Below, one piece after another: positions 1-7,959 of a DNA stretch of 40,819 nucleotides. The translations under genes were made by a program, and so were the position numbers. Source of the stretch: Brevibacterium sp. XM4083 (lineage in GTDB: Bacteria; Actinomycetota; Actinomycetes; Actinomycetales; Brevibacteriaceae); contig NZ_VFYR02000006.1 of NCBI RefSeq assembly GCF_006489205.2, positions 204,241 to 245,059 of the forward strand, given 5' to 3'. Each line of letters starts with the position of its first letter. The stretch's first letter is position 1. The notes under the pieces are model-generated. The model made no database searches and was not told where the DNA came from. It worked only from the letters and a program-made list of their open reading frames with translations.

Positions 1-2
1 CC

Positions 3-1094
3 CAGGCGGTCGAAGTCTCCGCATTCCCCGACCGCTACGACAACTACGCCCTCGTCGCCGAAGACATCCTCGACGCCCTCTCCACCGACACGGGCTCCGC
101 CGCGAACGGGAGTGCGGTCCCGGTGTCGACAGAGTCATCCCGTGTCGTGTTCCCACTGCCTGAGGGCACGTGGACGGCCACGTCTCCGTATGGGCCGCGC
201 ACGCACCCGATCACCGGGGAACAGGAATCCTTCCACACGGGCAGCGATTTCTCCGCCCCGGACGGCACCCCGATCCTGGCCGCCGCCGACGGCACAGTCA
301 CCAAAGCCGAGTACACCGACCAAGGGGGCGGGCAGGTCGTCATCGAACACCACCTCGATGGGGACGCGATCGCGACCGCGTATATCCACATGTGGGAAGA
401 CGGCATCCACGTCTCCGAAGGAGATGAGGTCACGGCCGGTCAGCACATCGCCGATGTCGGGTCCTCGGGCATGTCCACTGGCCCGCACCTGCATTTCGAG
501 GTCCGCGAGGGCGGCACCGACGGCGATTACACCGACCCGGCCGCATGGCTCAACAGCCACGACGCTGCCGACCTCCCCGAGGCCGAAACCGACCCGCCAG
601 ACGACGAGGACGGGTGCTCTCCGGAGGACGCCGACGGACCCGGCGAGGAGCCCGACCCGGTCGAGGGCGACTCGGATCGGATGGTTGACGATCCCACGAC
701 AGATGGGCAGATCACCGCCCGGATGCTCCACGTCTACGAGGTGGGCATGGCCGCATTCCCTGACACCTCCTGGGCCTGTTACTCACCGCGCTCGGGCACG
801 AAATCCGAGCACCCGCTCGGCAGAGCCTGCGACATCACGTTCGGCAACCCCATCGGGGAGAAGCCCACTCCAGCCCAGCTGGAGGCCGGCTGGGACATCA
901 CGAACTGGATGAAAGACAACGCCGAGACACTCGGGGTCGAGTATCTGATCTGGCAAGGGAAGATCTGGAATATCAAGCGCGACGACGAAGGCTGGCGCGA
1001 CTACAACGGTGGCGGCATGCACGATCCCGGAGATGTCACCGGAGGCCACTTCGACCACGTCCATGTGACAGTCCGAACCGGGGGTGATGCGTGA
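3..1094 (+). CDS. Conjugation cell-wall hydrolase: M23 peptidase plus M15-like domain (5' truncated by window)
   Basis: The reading frame is open to the left window edge, so the N-terminus is missing; about 363 residues are visible. An M23 metallopeptidase (LytM) domain spans roughly visible residues 50-175. It has the zinc pattern H-x3-D (in HTGSDF) and the closing HLHFEV motif. An acidic linker follows, then a second domain with SEHPLGRACDITF and DHVHVTV, which resemble the His/Asp and HxH zinc ligands of M15-type D,D-peptidases (ARB_07466-like C-terminal domain). The likely role is local peptidoglycan opening for the transfer channel. Its stop codon overlaps the next start (TGATG), indicating an operon. 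The exact families are inferred from motifs. Confidence 0.85.
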   Translation, partial: QAVEVSAFPDRYDNYALVAEDILDALSTDTGSAANGSAVPVSTESSRVVFPLPEGTWTATSPYGPRTHPITGEQESFHTGSDFSAPDGTPILAAADGTVTKAEYTDQGGGQVVIEHHLDGDAIATAYIHMWEDGIHVSEGDEVTAGQHIADVGSSGMSTGPHLHFEVREGGTDGDYTDPAAWLNSHDAADLPEAETDPPDDEDGCSPEDADGPGEEPDPVEGDSDRMVDDPTTDGQITARMLHVYEVGMAAFPDTSWACYSPRSGTKSEHPLGRACDITFGNPIGEKPTPAQLEAGWDITNWMKDNAETLGVEYLIWQGKIWNIKRDDEGWRDYNGGGMHDPGDVTGGHFDHVHVTVRTGGDA

Positions 1095-1360
1095 TGGACG
1101 TGTTCCCCGACTTCGACGGATTGGCCGGCATCGGTGAGCTGTCCGAGGCGATCGGCGCGGTGCTGATGTTCGTGCTCATCATCGCCGTGCTCATGCTCAT
1201 CGTCTCTGGCATCGCCTGGGCCATCGGCACAGCGACCGGGAACTATCAGGCCGCATCGAAAGGCCGCATCGGCGTGCTCGTCGCCCTCGGCGCGGCGATC
1301 CTCGCCGGTGGCGGCGTCGCCTGGATGAACTGGCTCATCATTCTCGGCAACGAACTCTAA
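1094..1360 (+). CDS. DUF6112 family small membrane protein (first copy)
   Basis: This 88-residue protein has two hydrophobic helices (about residues 22-45 and 58-84) separated by a short basic loop. Such proteins sit in actinobacterial conjugation clusters, and their size and topology resemble pilin-like VirB2-type subunits; that functional link is inference. The ATG at 1094 shares one base with the stop of the hydrolase gene; a GTG one codon earlier is also possible. It is clearly related to the next gene: both begin with a D-x-D/D-G-L-x-G-I pattern followed by two helices. Confidence 0.75.
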   Translation: MDVFPDFDGLAGIGELSEAIGAVLMFVLIIAVLMLIVSGIAWAIGTATGNYQAASKGRIGVLVALGAAILAGGGVAWMNWLIILGNEL

Positions 1361-1388
1361 CCACCCCTGTCCCGCGCTCCCGTGTTGT

Positions 1389-1420
1389 GCGCCCGTCTCG
1401 GCTGATGCCGGGGCGGGCGC
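1389..1420 (+). terminator. Terminator-like hairpin between the two DUF6112 genes
   Basis: GCGCCCG (1389-1395) and CGGGCGC (1414-1420) form a perfect 7-bp stem, followed at once by TTTCG. It may terminate or attenuate transcription inside the transfer operon. No activity can be shown from sequence alone. Confidence 0.4.
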
Positions 1421-1491
1421 TTTCGCGTGCGGGGGTGGGCGCACCTCGTGGCAGAACCATCGTCTGTCTCACTTCGTAGGGAGCGTTCACC

Positions 1492-1761
1492 GTGATCGAC
1501 ATCGACCCCAACTCCGACGGTTTGCCCGGCATCGACCAACTCCGCGAGATCGTCGGCGCGATCATGACCGTCGGCCTCATCCTCTCCGTCCTCGCGCTGA
1601 TCATCAGCGCGATTGTGTGGGGTTTCGGCTCCAACTCCTCCAATCCTCATCTTTCGGGGAGAGGAAAAGTCGGCGTCCTCATTTCTTGTGGCGCGGCAGT
1701 GATCTGCGGAGCGAGTGTCACATTGATCAATTTCTTCTGGGACGTCGGTCAGTCCGTCTGA
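1492..1761 (+). CDS. DUF6112 family small membrane protein (second copy)
   Basis: This 89-residue protein starts at GTG 1492 after a GGGAG-like ribosome site. It has two membrane helices, about residues 22-45 and 60-82, and repeats the N-terminal pattern of the preceding 88-residue protein (D-G-L-P-G-I-D-Q-L against D-G-L-A-G-I-G-E-L). The two appear to be tandem paralogues. They precede a TrbL-like channel protein, so a structural part in the transfer apparatus is likely but not proven. Confidence 0.75.
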   Translation: MIDIDPNSDGLPGIDQLREIVGAIMTVGLILSVLALIISAIVWGFGSNSSNPHLSGRGKVGVLISCGAAVICGASVTLINFFWDVGQSV

Positions 1762-1792
1762 CGCCGGTTCGAGTCTTGGAAGGAGGCGCGTG

Positions 1793-3217
1793 ATGGCGCT
1801 GTGCGATGTGCCCGTGATCTCGAACGTCTGCGACGTCGCCGGTGAAGCGACCGCGACCGTGGTTGCTGCCCCGTTCGACTTCTTCGCCCAAGCCCTCGGC
1901 GGGGCGGCGGGTTGGTTGATCGAGGCGATGTGGAAGGTCTTCGACACGACCACTCTGGTCGATGTCACCCAGGCCGGCTACCTCGATGTCTACAACCTGC
2001 TCTTCGGCATCGGGGTATTCATTGTCCTGCTGTTCTTCTGCTTCCAGCTCATCCTCGGCCTCATCCGCCGTGACCCCACCGCTCTTGCCCGCGCTGCCCT
2101 CGGCGCCGGCAAGGCGGTGCTCGGCTCGTTCGTCGTAATCACGCTCGCAGCTTTGGCGTTGGAGATCGTCGATCAGCTGTGCATCGGCATCGTCCAGGCC
2201 GCCGGGGAGACGACCGAGACGATGGGCGACAAGATCGTCCTGCTCACCGCCGGCCTGACCGCAATCAACGTCTCCGCCCCAGGGGTCGGGGCAATCGTGA
2301 CGATCTTCCTCGCCGGCCTCATGGTCTCCGCGATCTGCATCGTGTGGTTCTCGCTGCTCATCCGCAAAGCCCTCCTGCTGATCGGGATCGTCCTCGCCCC
2401 GCTCGCCTTCGCCGGCTCCGCATGGGATGTCACCCGCAGCTGGGTCGGGAAGTGGGCGGCGTTCGTCCTCGCCCTCATCGTCTCCAAGCTCGTGTTGGTC
2501 GTGGTGTTCTTGGTGGCGATCACGCAGATGGCGACCCCGATCGAGGCTGACCTGACGGCGATCACCGAGCCGATCACCGGGATCGTGATGCTCGCGATCG
2601 CCGCGTTCGCGCCGTACATGGTCTATCGCGTCATCGCGTTCTTGGGCTTCGACGTCTACAACCAGATGGGCGTCGAACAAGAAGCCAAAGGCGCCCTCAA
2701 CCGGCCGGTGCCGATGCCGAACAAGCCGCAAGGCGAGGGCCCGAAGAAGGTCCTCGACGACAAGGACGGCGGCGGCGGAGACCCGCCCGGAGGCGGCGGA
2801 GGTGGCCCTCGGCCCACCCCGGACGCCGCACCAGCCAGCGCAGAAGGCGGCACCGAAGCAGGCGCCGGAGCTGGAGAGGCCGGCGGTGCCGGTGCGGGAG
2901 CCGGGGCTGGCGGAGCGGCAGCGGCAGGTCCGGCGGCGGCCGTGGTCGTCGGCGCTCAGGTCGCCAAGGGCGCCTGGGATGCCGGACCCGAGGCCGGCGA
3001 GCAGATCGGCGGACAGGCCGAGACCGCGACCGATGGCGCCAACCAGAACACCAACGGCAACGGCAACGACAGCGGCAGCGGTGGTGGCGATGGCGGTGGG
3101 CAGGTGCCTCCGCCGCAGACGCCCCCGCCCAACGCCCCGACCGGACCGAACACGCCGCCACCCTCTTCCGACGGTGGCGGAACGGAACAGCAGCCGCCGA
3201 GCCAGGACCAGGAGTAA
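1793..3217 (+). CDS. TrbL/VirB6-like polytopic conjugation membrane protein
   Basis: The protein is 474 residues long if read from ATG 1793, which lies 6 bases after AGGAGG; a GTG one codon upstream is in frame. Roughly residues 60-290 hold about six membrane helices. Residues ~310-475 are a low-complexity tail rich in Gly, Ala, Pro and Gln. This architecture matches TrbL/VirB6-type inner-membrane channel proteins of actinobacterial conjugation systems. The low-complexity tail is probably cytoplasmic or extracellular and disordered. The gene sits between DUF6112 proteins and an SCO6880-type protein, a common gene order in such ICEs. No enzymatic motif is present. Confidence 0.75.
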   Translation: MALCDVPVISNVCDVAGEATATVVAAPFDFFAQALGGAAGWLIEAMWKVFDTTTLVDVTQAGYLDVYNLLFGIGVFIVLLFFCFQLILGLIRRDPTALARAALGAGKAVLGSFVVITLAALALEIVDQLCIGIVQAAGETTETMGDKIVLLTAGLTAINVSAPGVGAIVTIFLAGLMVSAICIVWFSLLIRKALLLIGIVLAPLAFAGSAWDVTRSWVGKWAAFVLALIVSKLVLVVVFLVAITQMATPIEADLTAITEPITGIVMLAIAAFAPYMVYRVIAFLGFDVYNQMGVEQEAKGALNRPVPMPNKPQGEGPKKVLDDKDGGGGDPPGGGGGGPRPTPDAAPASAEGGTEAGAGAGEAGGAGAGAGAGGAAAAGPAAAVVVGAQVAKGAWDAGPEAGEQIGGQAETATDGANQNTNGNGNDSGSGGGDGGGQVPPPQTPPPNAPTGPNTPPPSSDGGGTEQQPPSQDQE

Positions 3218-3220
3218 GCG

Positions 3221-4690
3221 ATGAGCGAGACGAAGACCACGCGAGCCGCCGGCTCCGACCTCGTGCCGGTGAAGTTCTCCCGCCTCACCCGCCGCGGCGT
3301 TCTCTTAGGGCTGTCGGCTTCGCAGCTGGCGTGCCTGGCGACCGGTGGGATCACGCTGGTCGGGGCGTTCTATGCCGGCGGCGGGATGCTTATCGCCTAC
3401 ACCGCCCCCGTCTGGGTGCTGGCCATCGTCCTGACGTGGGTGCCCATCGCCGGACGGCCCATCGTGGAATGGATACCAGTCACGGCTTGGTGGCTCTGGC
3501 GTACCACGGGCGGGCAGCTGATCTACCGGCGCCGGATCGTCGCCCCGCGCCCGGTCGGCACCCTCGCCCTGCCCGGTGACGCGGCCCGTCTGCGCGAATA
3601 CCGCGATCCCGAGACCGGGGCTGGCATGATCCACGACCCCCACCAGGCCCGGCTGACCGTGGTCTGCCAGGTCACCCATCCGGCGTTCGTGCTCCTCGAC
3701 CCGGCCGAGCAGGCCCGCCGCGTCACCTCCTGGGGCCGCGTGCTCGCGACCGTGTGCCGATCCGGACGGATCGCGACCCTCCAAGTTTTGGAGCGGACCC
3801 TGCCCGATTCCGGGACGGGCCTGGCGGAGTGGTGGGCCGAGCACGGGACTGCGGATGAGTCGTGGGCGTCGACGATCTATTCCGAGCTCATCGACCGGGC
3901 AGGTCCCGCCGGAGAGCGTCACGCTTCCACGATCAGCCTGTCCCTGGATATGAAGACCTCCGCCCGGCAGATCCGCACCGCAGGCGGCGGCCTCAAAGGT
4001 GCCGCCGCGGTGCTCCGGCAGGAGATGTCGACGCTGAACGCCGCACTGCGCTCGGCCGACCTCGCCCCGTCGGGCTGGCTGAGCCCCGGTCAGGTGGCCG
4101 TCGCTTTGCGCAGTGCCTACGATCCGGCGATCGCCGCCACGTTGGAGCGCCACGGTGAGATCGGCCAGTCCTTGGCGACCGCGGGACCGGTCGCGGTGAA
4201 CGAGTCCTGGGGCGGGCTGCGCACCGACACCGGGTTCCATGCGGTGCTGTGGGTCTCGGAGTGGCCGCGGTCGAAGGTGTATCCCGGTTTCCTCGCCCCG
4301 GTGCTGCTCTCGACCGGGCTACAACGCTCCCTGTCGCTGATCTACACGCCCCTGCGTACCGACCAGGCCGCCCGCGACATCCGCAAGAAAAAGGTCGAGC
4401 ACATCTCCGATGCCGCACAGCGTCGCCGGATCGGGCAGATCGAGGACGCCGCCCAGACCGCCGAGCTCGACGATGTCCTCCAGCAGGAAGCTGACCTCAC
4501 CGCCGGCCACGGCGTGCTGCGCGTGACCGGCCTGATCGCTGTCTCCGCGAGCACGCGGGAAGAGCTGGACGCGGCGGTCGCGAAGATCGAGCAAGCCGCG
4601 ATCCAGGCCTCCTGCGAGACCCGCAAACTCGTCGGCCAGCAGGCCGTCGCCTTCACCGCCGCGGCCCTGCCGCTGTGCCGCACCCTCTGA
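3221..4690 (+). CDS. SCO6880 family conjugation protein
   Basis: This 489-residue protein has an AGGAG site just before ATG 3221, which lies three bases after the previous stop. Two or three membrane helices occur at residues ~28-80 and are followed by a soluble domain of about 400 residues. The N-terminal part resembles PrgI-type small membrane domains that pair with VirB4 ATPases. The soluble part matches my memory of the SCO6880 family found in actinobacterial transfer regions. No Walker motif is visible. The VirB4-like ATPase gene lies downstream, consistent with this protein anchoring the ATPase to the membrane; that is inference. Confidence 0.7.
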   Translation: MSETKTTRAAGSDLVPVKFSRLTRRGVLLGLSASQLACLATGGITLVGAFYAGGGMLIAYTAPVWVLAIVLTWVPIAGRPIVEWIPVTAWWLWRTTGGQLIYRRRIVAPRPVGTLALPGDAARLREYRDPETGAGMIHDPHQARLTVVCQVTHPAFVLLDPAEQARRVTSWGRVLATVCRSGRIATLQVLERTLPDSGTGLAEWWAEHGTADESWASTIYSELIDRAGPAGERHASTISLSLDMKTSARQIRTAGGGLKGAAAVLRQEMSTLNAALRSADLAPSGWLSPGQVAVALRSAYDPAIAATLERHGEIGQSLATAGPVAVNESWGGLRTDTGFHAVLWVSEWPRSKVYPGFLAPVLLSTGLQRSLSLIYTPLRTDQAARDIRKKKVEHISDAAQRRRIGQIEDAAQTAELDDVLQQEADLTAGHGVLRVTGLIAVSASTREELDAAVAKIEQAAIQASCETRKLVGQQAVAFTAAALPLCRTL

Positions 4691-4761
4691 CGAACCCGAC
4701 CGGGTGCACCTGAACCGCGCACCCGTCCCGCTTCTTGCCCTGATGCCTTGGGAGGCTCCTC

Positions 4762-5613
4762 ATGCCCACGTTCTACGATCCCGTCTCCGACGCCGACGAA
4801 GCCTCGCAGGCCCTGCGCGGTCTCGCCCACGCCAGCCGCACCTTCGAGCACCCCCGCGATCTCTACGGTGTGCTCGGCGATGTCCTCTCCGGCGTCCGCT
4901 CGCTGCGGCAGGTCCTCGACCAGCTCTCCACCGCCCACACCGAACGCCGCCCCCAGGCCTTCGATGACGCCGGCAGCGCGGAGGCCGGTCACATGTACGC
5001 CCTGGCCGCAGGCGACGGGCTCCATGAGACCGCTACCCTGATCCACCAGGCCGAGGGCCAGCTCGATGAGGCGATGACCGCCGCCGGTCGCATCGCCTGG
5101 CACGACAACCCCGCACCCGCAAAGCCCGGCCAGGGCGACGTGTTCGGAGCCGCCGACCGGTGGGTGTCGGTCGTGTTCCTCCAAGGCGAGGAAGCAGATC
5201 AGGTTCTCGATCTCATCGACCGCGACGGTCCGGACGCGGCGATCACGCATCTGTCGGGGTGGGATTACGGCGCCGAGACGACCGATGCGGCGCTCTCGGA
5301 CGGGCACGTGTACGAGAAGATCCCGACCACAGGCCTGGATCGGATGGCCGCCGAGGGCGACTACCGGATGACGTACAACCCGGCCGCGGGGCATGTCGCC
5401 CTCTACCGTCAGCACACCGTCGCGGTCGAGGATCGCGTCGACCGCCCCGAAACCGCACCCGAACACGCACATTCGATGCGGCCGACGGGTGGACGCGGCG
5501 GGCCGGCTCAGGACCAGGTGGGTGCCCGTCGTGGTGCTGCGGGGCGGTCGGGGTCGTGGTTCGAGCATCCCGGTGTGGCCGCGGTGAAGCAGGAGCGGGG
5601 GCTGGGGCTGTGA
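4762..5613 (+). CDS. Conserved hypothetical protein of the transfer region
   Basis: I do not recognise a family for this 283-residue soluble protein. It has a good GGGAGG site 8 bases before ATG 4762. Residues 1-110 are predicted helical and Ala/Leu-rich, reminiscent of small conjugation-associated helical proteins. Residues ~130-215 form a mixed alpha/beta segment containing SGWDYGAETTDAAL. The C-terminus is polar, Arg/Gly-rich and probably disordered. Its stop overlaps the GTG start of the ATPase gene (GTGA), so the two are probably translationally coupled. Confidence 0.65.
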   Translation: MPTFYDPVSDADEASQALRGLAHASRTFEHPRDLYGVLGDVLSGVRSLRQVLDQLSTAHTERRPQAFDDAGSAEAGHMYALAAGDGLHETATLIHQAEGQLDEAMTAAGRIAWHDNPAPAKPGQGDVFGAADRWVSVVFLQGEEADQVLDLIDRDGPDAAITHLSGWDYGAETTDAALSDGHVYEKIPTTGLDRMAAEGDYRMTYNPAAGHVALYRQHTVAVEDRVDRPETAPEHAHSMRPTGGRGGPAQDQVGARRGAAGRSGSWFEHPGVAAVKQERGLGL

Positions 5614-7112
5614 GCGAGAAGGAGCGCCTGCACACCTCAGTTCTCCTCGCCCCGGCCACTGAACGGCGCCGGGCACGGAAGGAACGCCGCCAGGCCGCCG
5701 CACGCATCTCGACGGCGAAGCGCAAGGCTGAGCAGGAGGAGGCGAAGCGCAAGCTCGCGATCGAACGCGCCGAACGCAAAGCCACCGGCCTGCTGCCAGC
5801 CGCGGGCGAGCCCGGCCCGGCGGCGCTGCGCACGCCGGGCCGGATACGCCTGCCCAAGCACCAGGACACTTCCGCCACGCTCGCCGCCCAGTATCCGTAT
5901 CTCGCCGAAGGCGGGCTGGGGGCGAACGGGATCTTCATTGGCCAGGACCTCTACTCGGGTGCGTCCTTCGTCTACGACCCGTGGGTGCTCTACCAGGCCG
6001 GGATCATCACCGCCCCGAACATCGTCCTCGCCGGCATCGTCGGCAGCGGCAAGTCCTCGCTGGCGAAATCGCTCTACACCCGGTCGTTGCCGTTCGGGCG
6101 GCGGGTCTACGTGCCCGGTGACCCGAAAGGGGAGCACACCGAGATCGCCCGTGCCGTCGGAGGCCGGGCGATCGTCCTCGGTCACGGCCTGCACACGCGC
6201 CTGAACCCGCTGGATGAGGGGTACCGGCCGCGGTCGATGGATGACGCCGAATGGCAGATCACCGTCGCCTCTCGCCGCCGCGACCTCATCGGGGCTCTGA
6301 CCGAAACCGTGCTCGGCCGTGCCATGTCCCCGCTGGAGCACACCGCGATCGACACCGCCCTGACGAGCACCGTGAGGGAGAACTCGGTGCCGATCCTCCC
6401 GATGATCGTCGACCACCTCCTAAACCCCGACAACGACCCGGATGGGAGCCTACGCGAGGACGGCCGGATCATCGGCCACGCGCTGCGCCGCCTCGTCGCC
6501 GGGGACCTCAGTGGGCTCTTCGACGGTCCCTCCACGGAGCGATTCGACCCCTCCCTGCCGATGGTCACCCTCGACCTCTCCCGCGTCACGGAGAACAGCA
6601 CGCTGATCTCGGTGCTGATGACGTGCTCGTCGGCGTGGATGGAATCAGCCCTCCTCGACCCCGACGGCGGCCAGCGGTGGTGCGTGTACGACGAGGCGTG
6701 GCGACTGATGGGCGAACCCGCCCTCCTCAAACGCATGGACGCCCACTGGCGGCTCGCCCGCGCCTACGGCATCGCGAACCTGTTGATTTTCCATAAGCTG
6801 ACCGACTTGGAGAATGTCGGTGATGCCGGGTCCGCGCAACGCTCTCTGGCGAACAGTCTGCTCGCGAACGCGGAGACGCGGGTGATCTACCGGCAGGAAT
6901 CCGACCAGCTCGGGGTAACCGCGAAGACCCTCGGCCTCACCGGTACCGAGCAAGCGTTGCTGCCGACGCTGGGCACCGGGCAGGGGCTGTGGCGGATCAA
7001 GGAGAGGGCCTTCGTTTGCCAACACCAGCTCCATCCCACCGAGCTCGCGATGTTCGATACGACGGCCCGCATGAACGGCAACCGCCGCAAGTCCAGAAGT
7101 ATCGAACAGTAA
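5610..7112 (+). CDS. VirB4-like conjugation ATPase
   Basis: The protein is 500 residues from GTG 5610, which overlaps the upstream stop. The N-terminal ~60 residues are highly charged (Arg/Lys/Glu) and helical. A RecA-like ATPase domain follows, with Walker A GIVGSGKSS at residues 142-150. Walker B ends in YDEAW with the acidic pair at about 361-362. It would power assembly or substrate transport of the type IV secretion channel. It is shorter than VirB4 (~800 residues) because the N-terminal domain is probably supplied by the separate SCO6880-type protein. It is the last transfer gene before the TetR-MFS cassette. Confidence 0.8.
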   Translation: MSEKERLHTSVLLAPATERRRARKERRQAAARISTAKRKAEQEEAKRKLAIERAERKATGLLPAAGEPGPAALRTPGRIRLPKHQDTSATLAAQYPYLAEGGLGANGIFIGQDLYSGASFVYDPWVLYQAGIITAPNIVLAGIVGSGKSSLAKSLYTRSLPFGRRVYVPGDPKGEHTEIARAVGGRAIVLGHGLHTRLNPLDEGYRPRSMDDAEWQITVASRRRDLIGALTETVLGRAMSPLEHTAIDTALTSTVRENSVPILPMIVDHLLNPDNDPDGSLREDGRIIGHALRRLVAGDLSGLFDGPSTERFDPSLPMVTLDLSRVTENSTLISVLMTCSSAWMESALLDPDGGQRWCVYDEAWRLMGEPALLKRMDAHWRLARAYGIANLLIFHKLTDLENVGDAGSAQRSLANSLLANAETRVIYRQESDQLGVTAKTLGLTGTEQALLPTLGTGQGLWRIKERAFVCQHQLHPTELAMFDTTARMNGNRRKSRSIEQ

Positions 7113-7119
7113 ATCGTGG

Positions 7120-7168
7120 GAACATGCGGGTGTAGGCCGTGTTTTCAGGGGCGTGTATCCGCATGTTC
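7120..7168. repeat. 10-bp inverted repeat downstream of the ATPase gene
   Basis: GAACATGCGG (7120-7129) and CCGCATGTTC (7159-7168) are perfect reverse complements separated by 29 bases. This could be a terminator stem or a remnant of the junction where the efflux cassette entered. The right arm recurs, extended to 11 bases, at 9325-9335. Confidence 0.4.
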
Positions 7169-7274
7169 GAGGAAGATGCGGATGCAACCGTCTCCACCGA
7201 AACAACGGCCCGTTGATCCTTGCGTCAACCGCGAGTACTCGATAGTCGAGCTCTCATCGCGCTGCGATTCGGGC

Positions 7275-7871
7275 CTAAAGCACCTTGCCTGCATGCTGGG
7301 TGAGGAGTTCTTGCGCGATTCTTCGAGCCTGCTTCGCGAGGCTCGGCGGGCTGCCCTCGATGCCGCGATGCGCGACGGCCCCTTCGAGTAGAAGGAACAG
7401 GTGCTCTGCCAAGGCCTCGGCGTTCTCGATCTCCGGGAGCTCTGCATTGAGCAAGGTCAGCAGCCGCGTTTTCACGGAGCGTTTGTGCTCCCGAATGACC
7501 GCGAACGCGGGGTGGTCAGCAGGAAGCTCCCCGGCAGCGTTGAGGAACGCGCAACCCCGTTGCGCCGGCAGTAGCTCTTCGGCGTAGGCGTCGAACATCG
7601 CGAGCACCCGCGGATGCTCAGCGTCAGCGATGCGCTGTTCGAGCCTCGCCCACCAACTCTCGTGCCGCTGATGAAGATAGGCGACCACGAGGTTGTCCTT
7701 CGATTCGAACCGGTCGTACAGGGTCCTCTTGGTCACCCCGGCCTCCGCCGCGATCGCCTCGACGCCCACGGCATGGATGCCGTGTTGGTAGAACAGCGTC
7801 GACGCGGCGTCCAGCACGCGGCGCGCGCCTGGCGTCAGCCCCGCCATGCCGACCTTCCCTGTCGCTTGCAT
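7275..7871 (-). CDS. TetR family transcriptional regulator
   Basis: This 198-residue protein has a typical TetR length. The N-terminal helix-turn-helix (about residues 14-60) contains the diagnostic GVEAIAAEAGVTKRTLYDRF pattern. The C-terminal ligand-binding half is helical, with a Cys in the GCAFLNA segment. It is transcribed away from an MFS transporter gene across an 88-base gap holding two matching palindromes, so it very probably represses that transporter and itself. The inducer cannot be deduced. A start at the internal Met 9 is also possible, since MAGLTPGARR precedes the usual beginning of the DNA-binding domain. Confidence 0.9.
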   Translation of the reverse strand: MQATGKVGMAGLTPGARRVLDAASTLFYQHGIHAVGVEAIAAEAGVTKRTLYDRFESKDNLVVAYLHQRHESWWARLEQRIADAEHPRVLAMFDAYAEELLPAQRGCAFLNAAGELPADHPAFAVIREHKRSVKTRLLTLLNAELPEIENAEALAEHLFLLLEGAVAHRGIEGSPPSLAKQARRIAQELLTQHAGKVL

Positions 7872-7896
7872 GAGTTCACCCCGCCTTCGTGGACTT

Positions 7897-7946
7897 CACC
7901 GATCAGTGTACTTTAGACTCGATTCTACGTGGTTCACTGATCGGTG
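7897..7946. promoter_or_regulatory. Paired TetR operators in divergent promoter region
   Basis: CACCGATCAGTG (7897-7908) and CACTGATCGGTG (7935-7946) are exact reverse complements, and each is itself an imperfect palindrome of the form CACYGATCRGTG. Their centres are 38 bases apart. A plausible promoter for the transporter is TGGACT (7890-7895), an 18-base gap and TAGACT (7914-7919), with the left operator inside the gap. On the other strand the -10-like TAGAAT (7927-7922) lies just downstream of the right operator. Promoter elements are read by eye. Confidence 0.7.
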
Positions 7947-7959
7947 AGATTGGAGTGCG

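Noticed and set aside
2770..3200. Tandem repeat or CRISPR-like array in Gly/Pro-rich sequence
   Set aside because: The repeats are irregular codon-level low complexity encoding the tail of the TrbL-like protein; there are no uniform spacers.
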